Positions 35,820 through 48,537 of a stretch of DNA of 64,000 nucleotides are shown here, one piece after another. Below the pieces are notes generated by a model. It made no database searches. It saw only the letters and a program-made list of their open reading frames with translations, and was not told the DNA's origin. The DNA is from Dryomyza anilis (lineage: Eukaryota > Arthropoda > Insecta > Diptera > Dryomyzidae). A program made the position numbers and the translations under genes. Numbering within the stretch: the first letter of the stretch is position 1; the number at the start of each line of letters is the position of its first letter. Location: assembly GCA_951804985.1 (NCBI GenBank), contig OX638132.1:5251529-5315528 (forward strand). Direction: 5' to 3'.

Positions 35820-36072
35820 CTGCGTAAATGGAAAAGTAATACAAACAATTATTTACTAATCTCAGGAGTTCTTGGTAACACGACAGTGATTCTGCGTTAA
35901 AAAAAAAACATTTTAAAACAAGAATCTCAAGAATTTACTAATCTCAGGAGTTCTTGGTAACACGACAGTGATTCTGCGTTAAAAAAAAAACATTTTAAAA
36001 CAAGAATCTCAAGAATTATTTTGAGAGATTTGTGCTGTATTTGATATTTTAAGCATTTCATCTATCACTTAC
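35820..36072 (-). other. Intron 2 of the receptor gene (253 bp)
   Basis: This short intron separates TM3 (ending in DR) from the second intracellular loop. About two thirds of it is a tandem duplication of an 82-bp unit. Confidence 0.85.
35851..36014. repeat. Exact tandem duplication, 82 bp x 2
   Basis: The unit starting ATTTACTAATCTCAGGAG at 35851 is repeated from 35933. I see no difference between the two copies, including their A-rich run and the AAGAATCTCAAGAA end, so the duplication is recent. It lies in the 253-bp intron between exons 2 and 3. Confidence 0.9.
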
Positions 36073-36175
36073 CTGTCCACACTAATCGCGCATAAACTTA
36101 AGATAGAGGCTGTGCATAGCAGCACGTCCAACGATATCCAAATGTCGCACAATATCCAGCCGAGTTGCCATGAAC
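36073..36175 (-). CDS. Dop1R2: Dop1R2-like receptor, coding exon 2 (ECL1, TM3, DR of DRY)
   Basis: The 103-bp exon lies between acceptor TTGCAG and donor GTAAGT. With one base carried from exon 1 it encodes the end of G230, residues 231-263, and two bases of R264. It begins [12 protein letters not shown] and continues [21 protein letters not shown]239 is the 3.25 cysteine expected to pair with C317. D246 is at position 3.32, the aspartate that binds the amine of biogenic monoamines. D263-R264 start the DRY motif, which is completed by Y265 in the next exon. A 3.32 Asp together with serines in TM5 supports a catecholamine ligand. The exon is too short to appear as a long open frame, but both splice sites and the reading phase fit exactly. 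Confidence 0.9.
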
Positions 36176-36525
36176 CTGCAACAAAACAAGGACATTTTTA
36201 ACAACTTATCTGCGATGCAAAGGTTTGTAAATGGACGAGAACTTTGCAGTAGAGAATTTAATTACAACTTTATGACGTTAACTTTAGCGCCAATGCCACG
36301 GCAAACTAACGTCAAAGCTGCGCCCTGTTCCGCCCTCTTAAGAGGCGCCCACAAGACGGCGCAGCTCGGAGCACAAACAATTAAATTCAACATGGGGAAA
36401 ACAAGTGAGTTTATAAGTGAGTCACTGAGTAACTAAGTGACTGAGAAACAGAATTTGTGCACAATGAAAATTTAAACAAAACAAAGTACCCAGTTGCCAC
36501 AATTTAGGAGGACGAAAATTCCATA

Positions 36526-37318
36526 CATAGGCCGAATGCCATTTATTAGAAATTCGAAACCTGAATTGTACGTTTGACCGAATGGAAGTTTGTACAAAAG
36601 ACCGGAAGCCTTTTATCCGAACTGCCCGAAAGCCATTTGCCTGAATGGATGTTTTCCCGAAAGCCACTTGCCCGAATAGACATTTGCACAAAAGCTATTT
36701 GCCCGATTAAACGTTTGCCCGAGAGACATTTGCAAGAAAGCGGTTTGACGAATGGACGTTTGCCCGAAAGTCTTTTCAGAGAATGGACGTTTGTAGGAAT
36801 GGATGTTTGCCCGAATGAACGTTTGCCCGAAAGCCATTTTCCCGAATGGAAGTTTGGACGAAAACCATTTATCCGAATGCCATTTGTCTGAATGGATATT
36901 TAACCGAAGGACGTTTGTTCGAGAGCCATTTGCCCGAATAAACGTTTACCCGAGAGCTATTTACAAGAAATCGGTTTGTCTGAATGGTCGTTTACCTGAA
37001 TGGATTTTTTCCCAAAAAACATTTGTCCGAATGGACATATATCCGAAGGACGTTTACCCAAAAGCCATTTGCCCGAATAAACGTTAGTCCGAAAGCCATT
37101 TGCAAGAAGGCGGTTTGCTGTATGGACGTTTGCTCAGTTTGCTGAATGGACGTTTGCTCGAATGGACGTTTTCCCGAATGGATGTTTGCCTGAATGGATG
37201 TTTGCCCGAAAGCCATTTGTCCGAATGGAAAGTTTGCCCGAAAGCCACTTGACCGAATGGACGAAAAGCCATTTGCCCGAAACCAATTTTCACGAATGAC
37301 CGTTTGCATGAATTTTGT
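36526..37318. repeat. Minisatellite, (CCCGAAAGCCATTTG / CCCGAATGGACGTTTG)n
   Basis: About 790 bp of alternating 15- and 16-bp units, all in one orientation and of variable fidelity, roughly 50 units. Because the units rarely contain stops, long frames open on both strands (up to 114 codons); these are not genes. The core resembles the array at 56317-56650. Confidence 0.85.
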
Positions 37319-37719
37319 TATTATGGAAATTGACATCTAAAAAAAGATCATCATAATGACGAAATTGAAGGATTTTCATAAGGTAAGAGACATTTATTAA
37401 ATCCAGTCGGTAAATTTTACTTTCACAACGACAATATAAATAACAATTCATTTTCGAAGATTTAAATAAGCGCAAATCAGCCATGATTATAAACGACGAT
37501 AGAGTGAGTGAACCCGAATAATTGCGATTAAATTACCCAGTAATTATTCCAACAAAACCGAGATTCTGTTGAATAAATTAAAATAAATAAACAGTAGAAC
37601 CGCATGAAATGCCTGTAATATCCATCAGCAAAAGATGCAAAAAATATTACAATATTTTGTCCTGATAACGAATTCAAGGGCAGTAGAACTTTTCATGTCG
37701 GTTTCGTTAATTTGAAAAT

Positions 37720-38035
37720 ATAATAAGTAGTTATGTAGTAAGTAATAACGAAATTAGAGTAACTTTTAGAAAAAGTTTTAGAAAAAGCCTTAACCGCAAT
37801 TTTTGTTTAATTGTCAAGTCTAATTTTAATATATTAATTAATACGTATCAGTACGTTTTTAAGATAATTGGACTTATACTTGAACTTTGTTAATTTTTTT
37901 GAAATTTTTAAATTCGAAATGAATTTAATCGAAAATAAATTTGACCACTGGATAAAATCTCCAAATTAGCAACCGCGAATTATATCAATTGATGATGGGA
38001 TATGCATGGAAAAAAATGTTCTCGTCGTCTTTAGT
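37720..38035. repeat. Family K fragment
   Basis: TTAATTGTCAAGTCTAATTT, GTTTTTAAGATAATTGGAC and AGCAACCGCGAATTATAT match parts of K1/K2 and intron 3. Confidence 0.45.
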
Positions 38036-38736
38036 ACTTAGTGTAATTAGTGCAAAATTTGCATTTGACACGATTTATTCTTAAATCATTCGCAATTTGA
38101 AAAAAAGACCTGAAATGACTGATTTTTAATTTTCATGTAAAATAACATATTCTTTACGTGTCCTTAATTTATTTGGTTTTCATTGAGTGATAGTTTTATG
38201 TATTTTGTTTAACTCAAAGCACTTGTGGAATATTTAAAGGGTTGTTGAATCAGCAATGTTTTAATATGCGAAATTGTATACATTTGAATAAAGCTAGATC
38301 ATATTTGTTAATGTCTTGTATGGCAACAATTTAATGAGGTCTAATTGAGTTCTATGTAAATTGACATTTTATACATTGACATCGAATAAGATTGAAGAAT
38401 ATGATTTTCATTGCTGTGTGTTTTAAATGAATGAACAAATTGGATATACACTTTTACGTTTAAAGTAGGATATAAACATATTGGCAATTGTAGATATGCG
38501 CTTCATATACAACAATCGAATAAATAGAATATTTTGTCATGGAATAAAATGAGACTAATATCCAAATTGTTCTAATGTATTTTTAATTTCAAACATATAG
38601 AAACAATTTGAATTATATTTATGAACAAATCTAAGATTCATAACATTACTATGAGTTAATATTTTATAAAGAAGCCAAAAAAAAAAAAATTTGAGAAAAG
38701 CCACAAGTATTATTGTAAATCTCTTATTCATATTCT

Positions 38737-39430
38737 TAGAAAAAAAATGTATATCATATTGATGAATTCCGTTCTTCAACCCATGAAGTTGTATTTAAGA
38801 ATCATTCATAATATTAATGACTAACGAAATTTGATTTTTTTTTTTTAAACAAATTTTTGTTGATTTTTTTTTTCTAAAAAATTTTTTTTCGACCAAATTT
38901 TTTTTTGTAATATAACAAAATTTTGTTCTTGGATAATAAAAAAAAAATTCGAACTAATTTTTTTATGATAACAAAATTTTGTTCTAGGATAATTTATTTT
39001 TTTATGGAAATAATTTTTTTTAATAACATTTTTTTCCAACATTGTTTATAAGAATTTTTTTGTTTGAAATATTTTGTAAAACATTTCTTTTTTTGAAAAG
39101 TTCGTAAAAAAAATTCCTTCAATGTTATGTTGAAAACAATTAGTTCAAGAATATTCATAATATTGAATATTATATTCATCAATATTATGAAAAATTTACA
39201 TACAATTTTTTAAAATTATTCATAATTTATTTTAAATTTTCATTGAATTAAATATTTCGTTCTTCACTATGTTGTTCGATAGATGAATAAGTGCATATGT
39301 ATAATGAATGCATTCATATAATGAATGCATTCATTTAATGAACAGTGATATCAATATGATGAATCTGGTAGTTGGTAGAAAAATTCATAATATTTATGAA
39401 TGAATTCATCATATTGATGATCAATACTTT
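38737..39430. mobile_element. MITE family D, copy D1
   Basis: It starts AGAAAAAAAATGTATATCAT and carries ATATTGATGAATTC, ATTCATAATATTAATGACTAA, a long T-rich middle, then GAATCTGGTAGTTGGTAG and AATTCATCATATTGATGA at the right. The same order of blocks is seen in D3 and D4. Confidence 0.65.
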
Positions 39431-41090
39431 ATTGAGATAGTAATTAGTATTTAATTCGGTTTTATCAAATGTTAAGACCAAATTTTTGGCAGTCAATTTG
39501 GCAATTTAGAAACATTTTATAGATATATTTCAAACAGACAAAGACGTAGTTTGTATCACAAGCTATCTGTTTTCTGCCCGGTTACAAAATATGCCGTGAA
39601 TCTGCTTCAACAAAATGGTACAACATGCTATACGCTTTCCAAAACATTCCATTTATCTGTGTGTTTGCCGGAAATATGCGGCACAAAAGTTGTCAAAGGA
39701 AACGTTTTTAGTTTTGTCTATCATAAACTTTGCTTAATTTTACAACAATTTTGTCTGTAAATGGCAGATTCATCAAGCGATTTTGTAGTGAGAACTAACC
39801 ACATAATAAACATGAATTTTCGTTGTGTACATTTAACATGCAATTATGAAATATCTGTGATTAATCACATCATACGAAACAAAATTTAGAGGTTTGTGCG
39901 AAATTTTTTGGTAGAAGTCAAATATTTGTTTCCATCGTCGTAAAATTAGAACAGCAATTTATTGCAGTGCAACACATTTTCATTAGAAATTCAGAAAACT
40001 CACTTCAATTTAGTCGAATTGACACACATCCTTGGTATCTTTTTACAGTGTACATGGTATTAAAACACGGAAGTTATTGTTGTCAGTCTCATCAGCGTCA
40101 TGAATTTCAAGGAAGATTTCAGCGAAAATAAGTTATGGAAAGTTTCACATTACTTTTCAATTAGCCAGCAGCGTGTGCGTTGTTAACTATTTTTTTAACT
40201 TAATAATGATAGAACACCTGACTCTGTGACTTTAGACTGTTAGGCGCAAAGGATAGCAAAAGTTCCTCATTGTTTTTCTCATTGATTTTTACATTTTGCA
40301 TTAAGAGGTCGTCAATATTATTTAAAGAATTTAATAATTTTAACGTAATTAATGCTTTATATTTAATTTTGTTTTTTTCTACTTTACTTTTCGATCTTTT
40401 TTATTAGTTTTGAAAGTTTAATGTTAGAAAGAAACCACTTCAATGCACACACTGAATTTTTTTGGGCGGTTTTCTTTTTCATTTTGGCTGTCAACATTTT
40501 TACGATGCTACAAAACAAGCGTAAAACCAACAAGTCAACCCAATGTTGTCACGTAATATGTGCGGTGTTTTTGTGACAACATAATAAAATGTGGGTATTT
40601 ATGAACTTAATTAAGCGCAACAAATGTGTTTTCTTTACATGGTATATAATTTTTTGTTATCAAGTCAACAAAATTAAATTTCAAAAATTAGCGCGTGTCA
40701 ATTTCGGATTTGTTTTTTCCATAGAATTATTTCGAAGAAAAAATAGAGTTTTTTTGTATGCACTTAAAAAACTCTGCGTATTATGAAACTGGTTCGGTTA
40801 AGAATTTTCTGAGAAATAGTTATCTCGACGATTAATTATTGACAGCAGATTTCAATATTTAGTTATTTCTTCATAGACTCCTCATATATTAACCATATAT
40901 ACATGTATTCCAGCAGAAAATTGTTCAAGTGCAAATGATAAGCAAATAGCATACGTCATTCCCGAAACGAGTAGAAGGTTCTCGGAACATGTCGAAGGTT
41001 GTCGAAGTGTGTCTAACTGATGCTTGCAGTATATAAGAGCGCCGCAACGGAGGCACAGCACTTCAGTAGTAATTGGAGAGTGGTCGAGTG
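39431..41090. other. Intronic stretch without recognised features
   Basis: No gene is supported. CAATTTAGTCGAATTGACACAC near 40010 resembles the terminal repeat of the MITE at 29149-29329. Confidence 0.5.
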
Positions 41091-41768
41091 TAGAGATGGG
41101 CGCGTGCCTGTTTTTGATGGCACGGACACGCACGGGCACGCCGATAGGTGACACGCACGAGCACGAGCCCGACGAGTAAATTAACAGGCACGCACGATAA
41201 AACACGGGATTTTAAAAGACACGAATAAACACTGAAAAACACGACAAAACACTGAAAAACACGGAAAAACATGAAAAAGCAATCGAAACGTGGAAAATAA
41301 TACCGGAACCGTTTAGATTTTTGGAACCAGAATCGTTATTAAAAATGTGGAACCGGAACTGAAATCTTAACATACATGTTTATTTCTGGTTGGAGTCGGA
41401 ACCAGAACAGATATAATAGTACCTGTCAGGGAACGCAAAGAACCGGAATCGAAACCTATTTAATTTGTTGGTTGAAATCGAAAGCGGAATTTAATTTTAA
41501 AAATATTGGAACCCGAACCGGAACCCATATTTCAAAAGGTTTTAGTCCCTGTAATAAATAATTCAAAAATTAAGTTTGATACTGTTTTATTCTCTTAAAT
41601 CCAAAGATAAAACTAAAACAACAGATTTTTAAGAAAAGGTTAAAATGCCACGAAATTTTTATTTTCTGAAGCTGGACGGTTTTTTTAAATTGAGGTAGAA
41701 ACTTTAAAAAAATCTTTAATGGGCGCGTGCCTGTTTTTGGAGAAAAGCACGGCACGCGCCCATCTCTA
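41091..41768. mobile_element. hAT-like non-autonomous element C3 (uninterrupted, 678 bp)
   Basis: Terminal inverted repeats TAGAGATGGGCGCGTGCC and GGCACGCGCCCATCTCTA are flanked by a perfect 8-bp duplication GTCGAGTG on both sides. This is the reference copy for the family. It has GC-rich CACGACACG ends and an AACCGGAA-rich middle ending GTTTTAGTCCCTGTAATAAA. Confidence 0.9.
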
Positions 41769-42234
41769 GTCGAGTGCATCTCGTGTTTGATCAATGTCAA
41801 GTTGAATTGTGGACATGCAGCAATTGATACAATTTATAATTAGTAAAGTTGTTTGTTAAATTTAATTAATTTTCATTCTACTGTCCCCCATTTATTCGTT
41901 CAATTCCATAATATTTATTTTTAATTTATCGCAGTTTAAATTCTAAATTTCATACAAAATATTGAACTTATTCAGCTCCGATTTCATATCCGAAATACTC
42001 CACAAACCTTATTCAACAAAAAAATCGCTTACTTAGGCCTGAAATTTGGCATCAATTCAAATTTTTAAGTTTTAACGGAATTGTCATTGATTTAGTCATA
42101 AATTCAATTATAAAAATAAAAAAAAAAAACTATTTTTATATGAAACGCAAAGAAACCTTGATATAAACTAAGTTGTAAAAATTACATTCGAAGGGCTTCG
42201 CCGAAAAATTACTGTATTCAAAATAAATGAAAAT

Positions 42235-44520
42235 CTCTTTAAAATAAATACATATGTATTTGATTTACATCCAAAAGTATATGTATTTGTTTTTACTAAA
42301 TTGATATAGTTGTTTTTGTGTGGGAAATAGCAAGATACATAGTTTTACTGCATTTCTATACTAAAATTGAACATATTTGTATTAAAAAACGTACACTTTT
42401 TCTTTATTTATACGTCTTGAAATATGTAGATAATTTACTACATATGCTTTTAATTTTACACTAATCAGTATTTATTTTTCTTTGTTGTGATATTTAATTT
42501 TTAAAAATATATTTTTTATATATATTTTTTATAATGAAAACAAAATTAAAGATCGAAAAATGAGAGAACTATTATTGAAAACAAAAACAAATTTGATGTT
42601 CGGTACCTTCATCAAGTATCTGCTTTCAGAAAATGATGTGTTCTCTCAGAGACTATATCAAGGCATGAAATGGCACCATTGACAACAAAGTCATCAATGA
42701 TGAATCGAGGAAATTGGAAAATCTGTCATTGATGATTATGACTACAACAATTTCATGAAGGACATTACATTAAAGATGTCATATATACATATATTAATGA
42801 CATTGTGAAAATCCGTCATTGATGAACTGTTATTGATGAAGTCATTGATGAAAATTAACATTCACGTCACATGCCCCCTCAAGGTATGCAGCATTTACGT
42901 TGTGAAATGCAATGTGGAATGCATACAACATACGTCTAGGGCGCGTAAAACTGAAATTTGGTGTTCGATGTTACCGTGCCATATTATTCATAGGCCCAAT
43001 TTGAGGGAACAATTTTTATAAAAGCGGGATAATAAGCAGAACTAATGTTGATATTTGATTGCCGTTAGTAAAGTACGTTATTGATATTAGCAAGTACACA
43101 TATCATTCTAACTGAGAACAGAAGAAAATAATAAAATTGAAAAAATAAATTAAAAAAAAATAATTAAAAAAAATTACTAAATAAAACCAGTTGGGAAGGT
43201 TAGATCACATGGGAAATTTTAAAGTAGGTGTTATTATGATAGTTAGGATTATCAAAATTATAGTCGATCTAAGCCTACTATAAATACCCTACACATATGT
43301 GTGGTTACCATTCAAAGTGTTATATAGGTCACCAGGGAATACGAATCCTGAAAACAACTACAAAATTTCCATCGCTGAAGAATTTCCATTCATTTGATAC
43401 CCAAATTTACAAATTGGTAGGTGTACCGAATTTCGATTTTTTTGGGAACCACAAGTCGTTTCGCGGGAAAGCATTATTTTCATGTATTTGTGCATGAAGT
43501 CAATATATATTTGACCAAAAAAGTTTACCTAGGCACGTAAGCAGTAAAGTTGAGCTGTAGATGTAAATTTAATATGAGGTATTTTAATATAAATGGTCAG
43601 ATCACAGGTTACAATGAACCGAACTAGCCAATTTTTTCGCACATACAGCGTAGGTATGAAAGTATTCAGATAACTTAGTTTCATTCATCTAACTCTTCAA
43701 TTTTGTAAGTAGTAGGGATTTCAACAGACAGACAGACAGACTGACGGACAGATGGACATCGCTAAATCGACTCAGGAGGTCATGCTGATCAAGAATATAT
43801 ATACTTTTCCATACCGGATATGCTTCCTTCGGGGTGTTACAAACGGCGTACCAAACTGAATATACCCTTTCACTTTTAGTGTAGGGTATAACAATTATGT
43901 ATGACAATCATTTGTGACTTTCTTGATGAATGACGTGCATGACATCGTTAATGCTACATCATGCATGAATCACATTGTATGAAAATATCATCAATGCTTT
44001 GCAGGGCGAAAATGCTATCGGTCATCGATGTTTCTGACCTGACATACATGGATAAATCATTGAGGAATCATTTATAACATTTCCTGCGATGATATGTATA
44101 TTAGTTTCTCTGACTATTAAACATATGAGTTGACAACTTTTATTTTCACGTTTTTATTTTCAAAACCAAAAAGATTCAGTTGGTTCAATTAGTTGGCAAC
44201 ACTAGTTCTTATTTTGATCAGATGCTTAGGCTGCTTGGGTTTTTTTTTTAAACCTTCACAATTTTTCAGTCTTCCTTCGTGTGTGTGAACGTGTTTTAGA
44301 AAACCAGTATCTGCAATATGTAGCCAACGTATTCGTTTATACCAAGACGGACCTTTCGTAATTCGTTCATTGTATGTTCACACGAATTTAAAATATTTAA
44401 AATAAAAGCAAAAATAAAACAATAGTACAGTTTCTACAATATGTAGAGGACAAATTTTCAATACATGGCGTGGTCAATTTAAGTCAAATAAAAAAAATGT
44501 ATTTAAAAACAAAATGAAGT
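42235..44520 (+). repeat. Dispersed repeat P1 (interrupted by A7)
   Basis: Blocks AAATAAATACATATGTATTT, then AAAAGATTCAGTTGGTTCAA, then CAGTTTCTACAATATGTAGA recur in the same order but inverted at 51300-51870. Between 42690 and 42860, GTCATTGATGAA is repeated. A7 and the CGAAAATGCTATC fragment (43998) lie within. Confidence 0.5.
43187..43891 (+). mobile_element. Helentron-like family A, copy A7
   Basis: From CCAGTTGGGAAGGTTAGATC to GTGTAGGGTATA. The hairpin is slightly altered (GTCGATCTAAGCCTAC), and the (GACA)n tract is short. It is inserted inside repeat P1. Confidence 0.8.
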
Positions 44521-45410
44521 AAAACAAAATGTTTTTAAAACAAATACATAAATTTACAACAGTAATATTCTCAATACTAAGTAAATTATGAATAAGTAAA
44601 AATGCAATAAAATTAAAGCTTAATGCATAAATGCTGCCCCTAGATGTATTTATGCATTTCACGTATATTCTACATCCGTAAATGCTGCATACCTTTAGGG
44701 TATTTCAAGAATGCTCGATTTTTAAAATCAATGTGATAAAATTGAATAAAGAAACATTTTGAAATATTTCAAAATGTTGTGATTTATTTATTTTAAAATT
44801 CTATTTGTTTTTATGAATCTTTGATTTTTTTACGGATATTTATATTTACATTCCTATAAATATTTGCAAAATGATACACACGTGCGGTAACCCAAACTGA
44901 CTTCAAATATTTCACAATCAAATTTAAATGAAATGCAAATAAAATCAGAGTACATTCGACAATAGTGTTGTTACATTTTTATTCAATCTCAGTATTGTCA
45001 CATTCACAGCATGGCAATAACAAATAAAAGGATTAAAAAACTTTTTTCTATTTTTATTTATTTTTTTGCATTAGTTTGGGATAGCTGTAGAGCACACGTG
45101 TTAAGGTAGAATTATTTTTATTTAGCATTTCTCCAAAGTTTATTTTGTACTCTACTCTGAATTTTCTGTAGTAGTAGAGAGAGAGAGACATTGAAATCAA
45201 AAAACCAAACTTTTTGTATAAGATAAAATTTAATCCACTGATTTAGTAAAAGGGTTTATATTCTTGTTAAACAGAAGAATCAACAATTGTATGGATGATG
45301 TCAACTATACAGATTTGTGTTTGTTTGGCCATTTTTAAATAAAAAAAATTGATATTAAACGACATATGGTAAATGCATTGAATATTTTTTTTTACAAAAA
45401 TAAAGTCATA

Positions 45411-46579
45411 CACAGAAAATAATGGTACGCAGAATAAATCTTCTTCACATGGATGAATTTCATTCTTCAAATCATGATTTATTGCATTGAAGAACAATTC
45501 ATAATATTGATCACTACAAAACATCAATATTATGAGTTCATTATCAATTTGATGAATGACTGAAAAAGTGTCATTCAATATGATGAAGTGTCTGTGTTAA
45601 CTATTTTCATCAGATTAGTGAACAATTACATAAAACTCATCATATATATACATCATATTAAAGAATTTTTTCATGAACCAAATTGCAATCAAAATATTTA
45701 TTTTTTTCTTTTCCTTTTTATTTAGAGTTATGAAGTAGTTCTCGTTAATTCTTTCGAATATTTTGGCAGTTCGACAAAATTATAATTAAGTGAAATGTTT
45801 TGTATTATATTTATAATTACAATTTTTATATATATTTTTTTTAAAATATATATATTTTTAAATTTGTTTTTTTACATATTTTTATAAACAAAAAAAATAA
45901 AAAAAAACAATTTTTTTAAAGCAAACTATTTATATTCGATAATATTTTTTTTCTTTCTTTTTAATTTTCGTAAAAAAAATCCGAGTTTTTTTTGTTTAAA
46001 AAAATATTTTTTATAAAATTTTTGAAAATTCGAATATTTTATTTTCTATTTATTTTTTTTTTTAAGAAAATTATTTATTAGTTTTCTTTTTCAAAATAGA
46101 CGAAGAAAAAATTCAGATTATTCAAAAAAAAAAAGGTATATTAATCATGCTGTATTTAATAATTAAATAACATAAGCCGTACATAATGTGTAAATTGCGA
46201 CAAATTTCATATTGAATATGAAAAACATTAAATTATAATTCAATGAATGAAGTCTTCCATATGATGAAACTAGTAGTTGATGAAAAAATTCATAATATTG
46301 ATGAAAAAATTCATAACATTGATGAATAAATTTATCATATTGAAGTTTTTTTCTTCTGTGGTCTTCAATATGATGAATCTGGTAGTTGATGAAAAAATTC
46401 ATAATATTGATGAATAAATTCATCATATTTAAGTTTTTTCTTCTTATCTTTTTTTAATTCAATGAATGAATTCTTCCATATGATGAAGCTAGTAGTTGAT
46501 GGAAAACTTCATAATATTGATGAACAAAATTCCTAATATTTATGAATAAATTCATCATATTGAAGTTTTTTCTACTGTG
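45411..46579. mobile_element. MITE family D, copy D2 (expanded)
   Basis: Ends CACAGAAAATAATGG and TTTCTACTGTG are flanked by TA on both sides. The right half repeats the block TAGTTGATGAAAAAATTCATAATATTGATGAA at least three times (46270-46560), so this copy is internally amplified. Confidence 0.65.
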
Positions 46580-47557
46580 TATGCTTCAGTTAAGGATGCC
46601 ATATAAAATTAGCTTCATAAAATAGATTTTTTTTCCTGTATGCTACGAACACGTGCAGTTAAAAGAAGTTAAAGAAATATTAGTATATGTAAATTATGGC
46701 ATTCAACAGCGTGTTTTGTGGGAAATGTGCGTCATTTGATTTTCCTTTTAAAACATGTTACACAACTTACCACATAACTAAATTAACGAAAGGACGAACA
46801 ACGAACGGAAAACGGAGAAAGGAAAGTTTAAAATATTTAAGAAGACATGTAAAAGTTGAATGGTTTTTTGAACTATGCTTTGGGGACGTGGGCAGCCATT
46901 TCCTTTGAATACAACCAAAATGTCTAACATTAAACAATCTCTGTTTAAATAAATAACTCATTTGAATTGCAAAATTGTTCTCAATTAATCTGCATATCAT
47001 ATGCCAAACCTCCAGATACGCTTGACCTCACTGAACTTATTACAAAAACTAAAAGATAACAGTCAATGTGCATATTTAATGAGCCCACTTTGTGCGTTTT
47101 AATTAATTATTAAGTTTAAATTAAATTTCGAAGAAACCTTCATCTTTATGGTCGAGAACAATCAGAAACAAGCCATGAATATTATTAGAGTTTAATAAGT
47201 TTAGAGACAAGATTTTATTATGAAACCCACTGAGCACTGTGTTATCGTATAATAAATTAAATATTACTGCATTTTCAAAAAAGCTAATTAAAGTCTAACA
47301 CATTTTAAGTATACACTCAGGGAAAAAATCATGTAAATTTAAACAGAAATTAAACAGATTTCATGTTAGTTTTTTTTCAAACAGATTGATCATGTTAAGT
47401 GATTTTTGTGATACTGAATTTTAATAGTTGAAAATGCAAAGTAACCATGAATATCTGTTTAATTTATAGAATGGTTGTTGTTTTCCATAGTTAAAAGTAT
47501 CAAGTAAAATTTACATGAGTCTGTTCAACAAATTATCTGTCAAAATTCTCTGAGTGT

Positions 47558-48537
47558 ACAGAAAATAATGTACATCATATTGATGAATTCCATACTTCAA
47601 ACCATTATTGTATTGAAGAACCATTCATAATATTAATGACTAACCGACATGCGATCATAAATATAATGAACGCTTGGTAACTGTCAAAAAAAGTGTTCTT
47701 CAATATGATGAACTGTATGTGAAGAATACGTTTCATCATATTAATGAACAAAAACATAAAATATAACATTTATGTATTTCATATTGAAGAATGCTGTTCA
47801 TCAAACTAAATTTCAAACAAAATATTTTTACTCGTTCATTTTTTGCCGTGCTTCTCAGTTCTCAAGTAGTTTTTTCTTATATAATTTCTTATATAATGCT
47901 TACTCGACATGCAAAAATTAGTAAAATGTTTTCTAATATATTTATTAATATATTTATTTATATATTTTATGAATAATAAGTTATATGTATACAAAAATAT
48001 ATTTAAAAAAAAATTAGAAATTTTTTGTCTAAATTTTTATTTTAAATTTTTTTTTTTTTGAAAAAAAATTTAGTTTGATTCATTTTTTTGGACAACATTT
48101 TTTTTGGAAAACTTTTTTTTTGGAAACATAATTTTTTCGAAAAAAAAATTTTGTTTGATTAATGGAAAACGTTTTTTTACGAAAACTTTTTTTTCGACAT
48201 TTTTTTAATACATTTTTTTTCAAAAATTTTTTATGACTTTTTTTTCAATTAGTTTCTTAAAAAAATAAAATTATTTTGAAAAATTCTAAAAAATTATAAT
48301 TTTAAATTATTCATATATTCATCAATATGACGGTTCAAATTCATTGTATTGAATATTTCGTTTTTCACTCTGACGTTCATTCATGAATAAATTCATATAT
48401 ATAATGAATGCATACATCAATATGTCAATTAATGAACGGTGGTATTAATATAATGAATCTGGTAGTTGGTAGAAAAATTCATAATATTTATGAATAAATT
48501 CGTCATAATGATGATTTTTTTTCAGTGCCACAACTTT
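47558..48537. mobile_element. MITE family D, copy D3
   Basis: It starts ACAGAAAATAATGTACATCA and holds AATTCCATACTTCAAACC, the T-rich middle, GAATCTGGTAGTTGGTAG and a right end TGATGATTTTTTTTCAGTG. Confidence 0.65.

Noticed and set aside
36574..37336. Several long frames (up to 114 codons) on both strands
   Set aside because: They all lie in the CCCGAA minisatellite, which lacks stops in several frames. Equal openness on both strands argues against coding.
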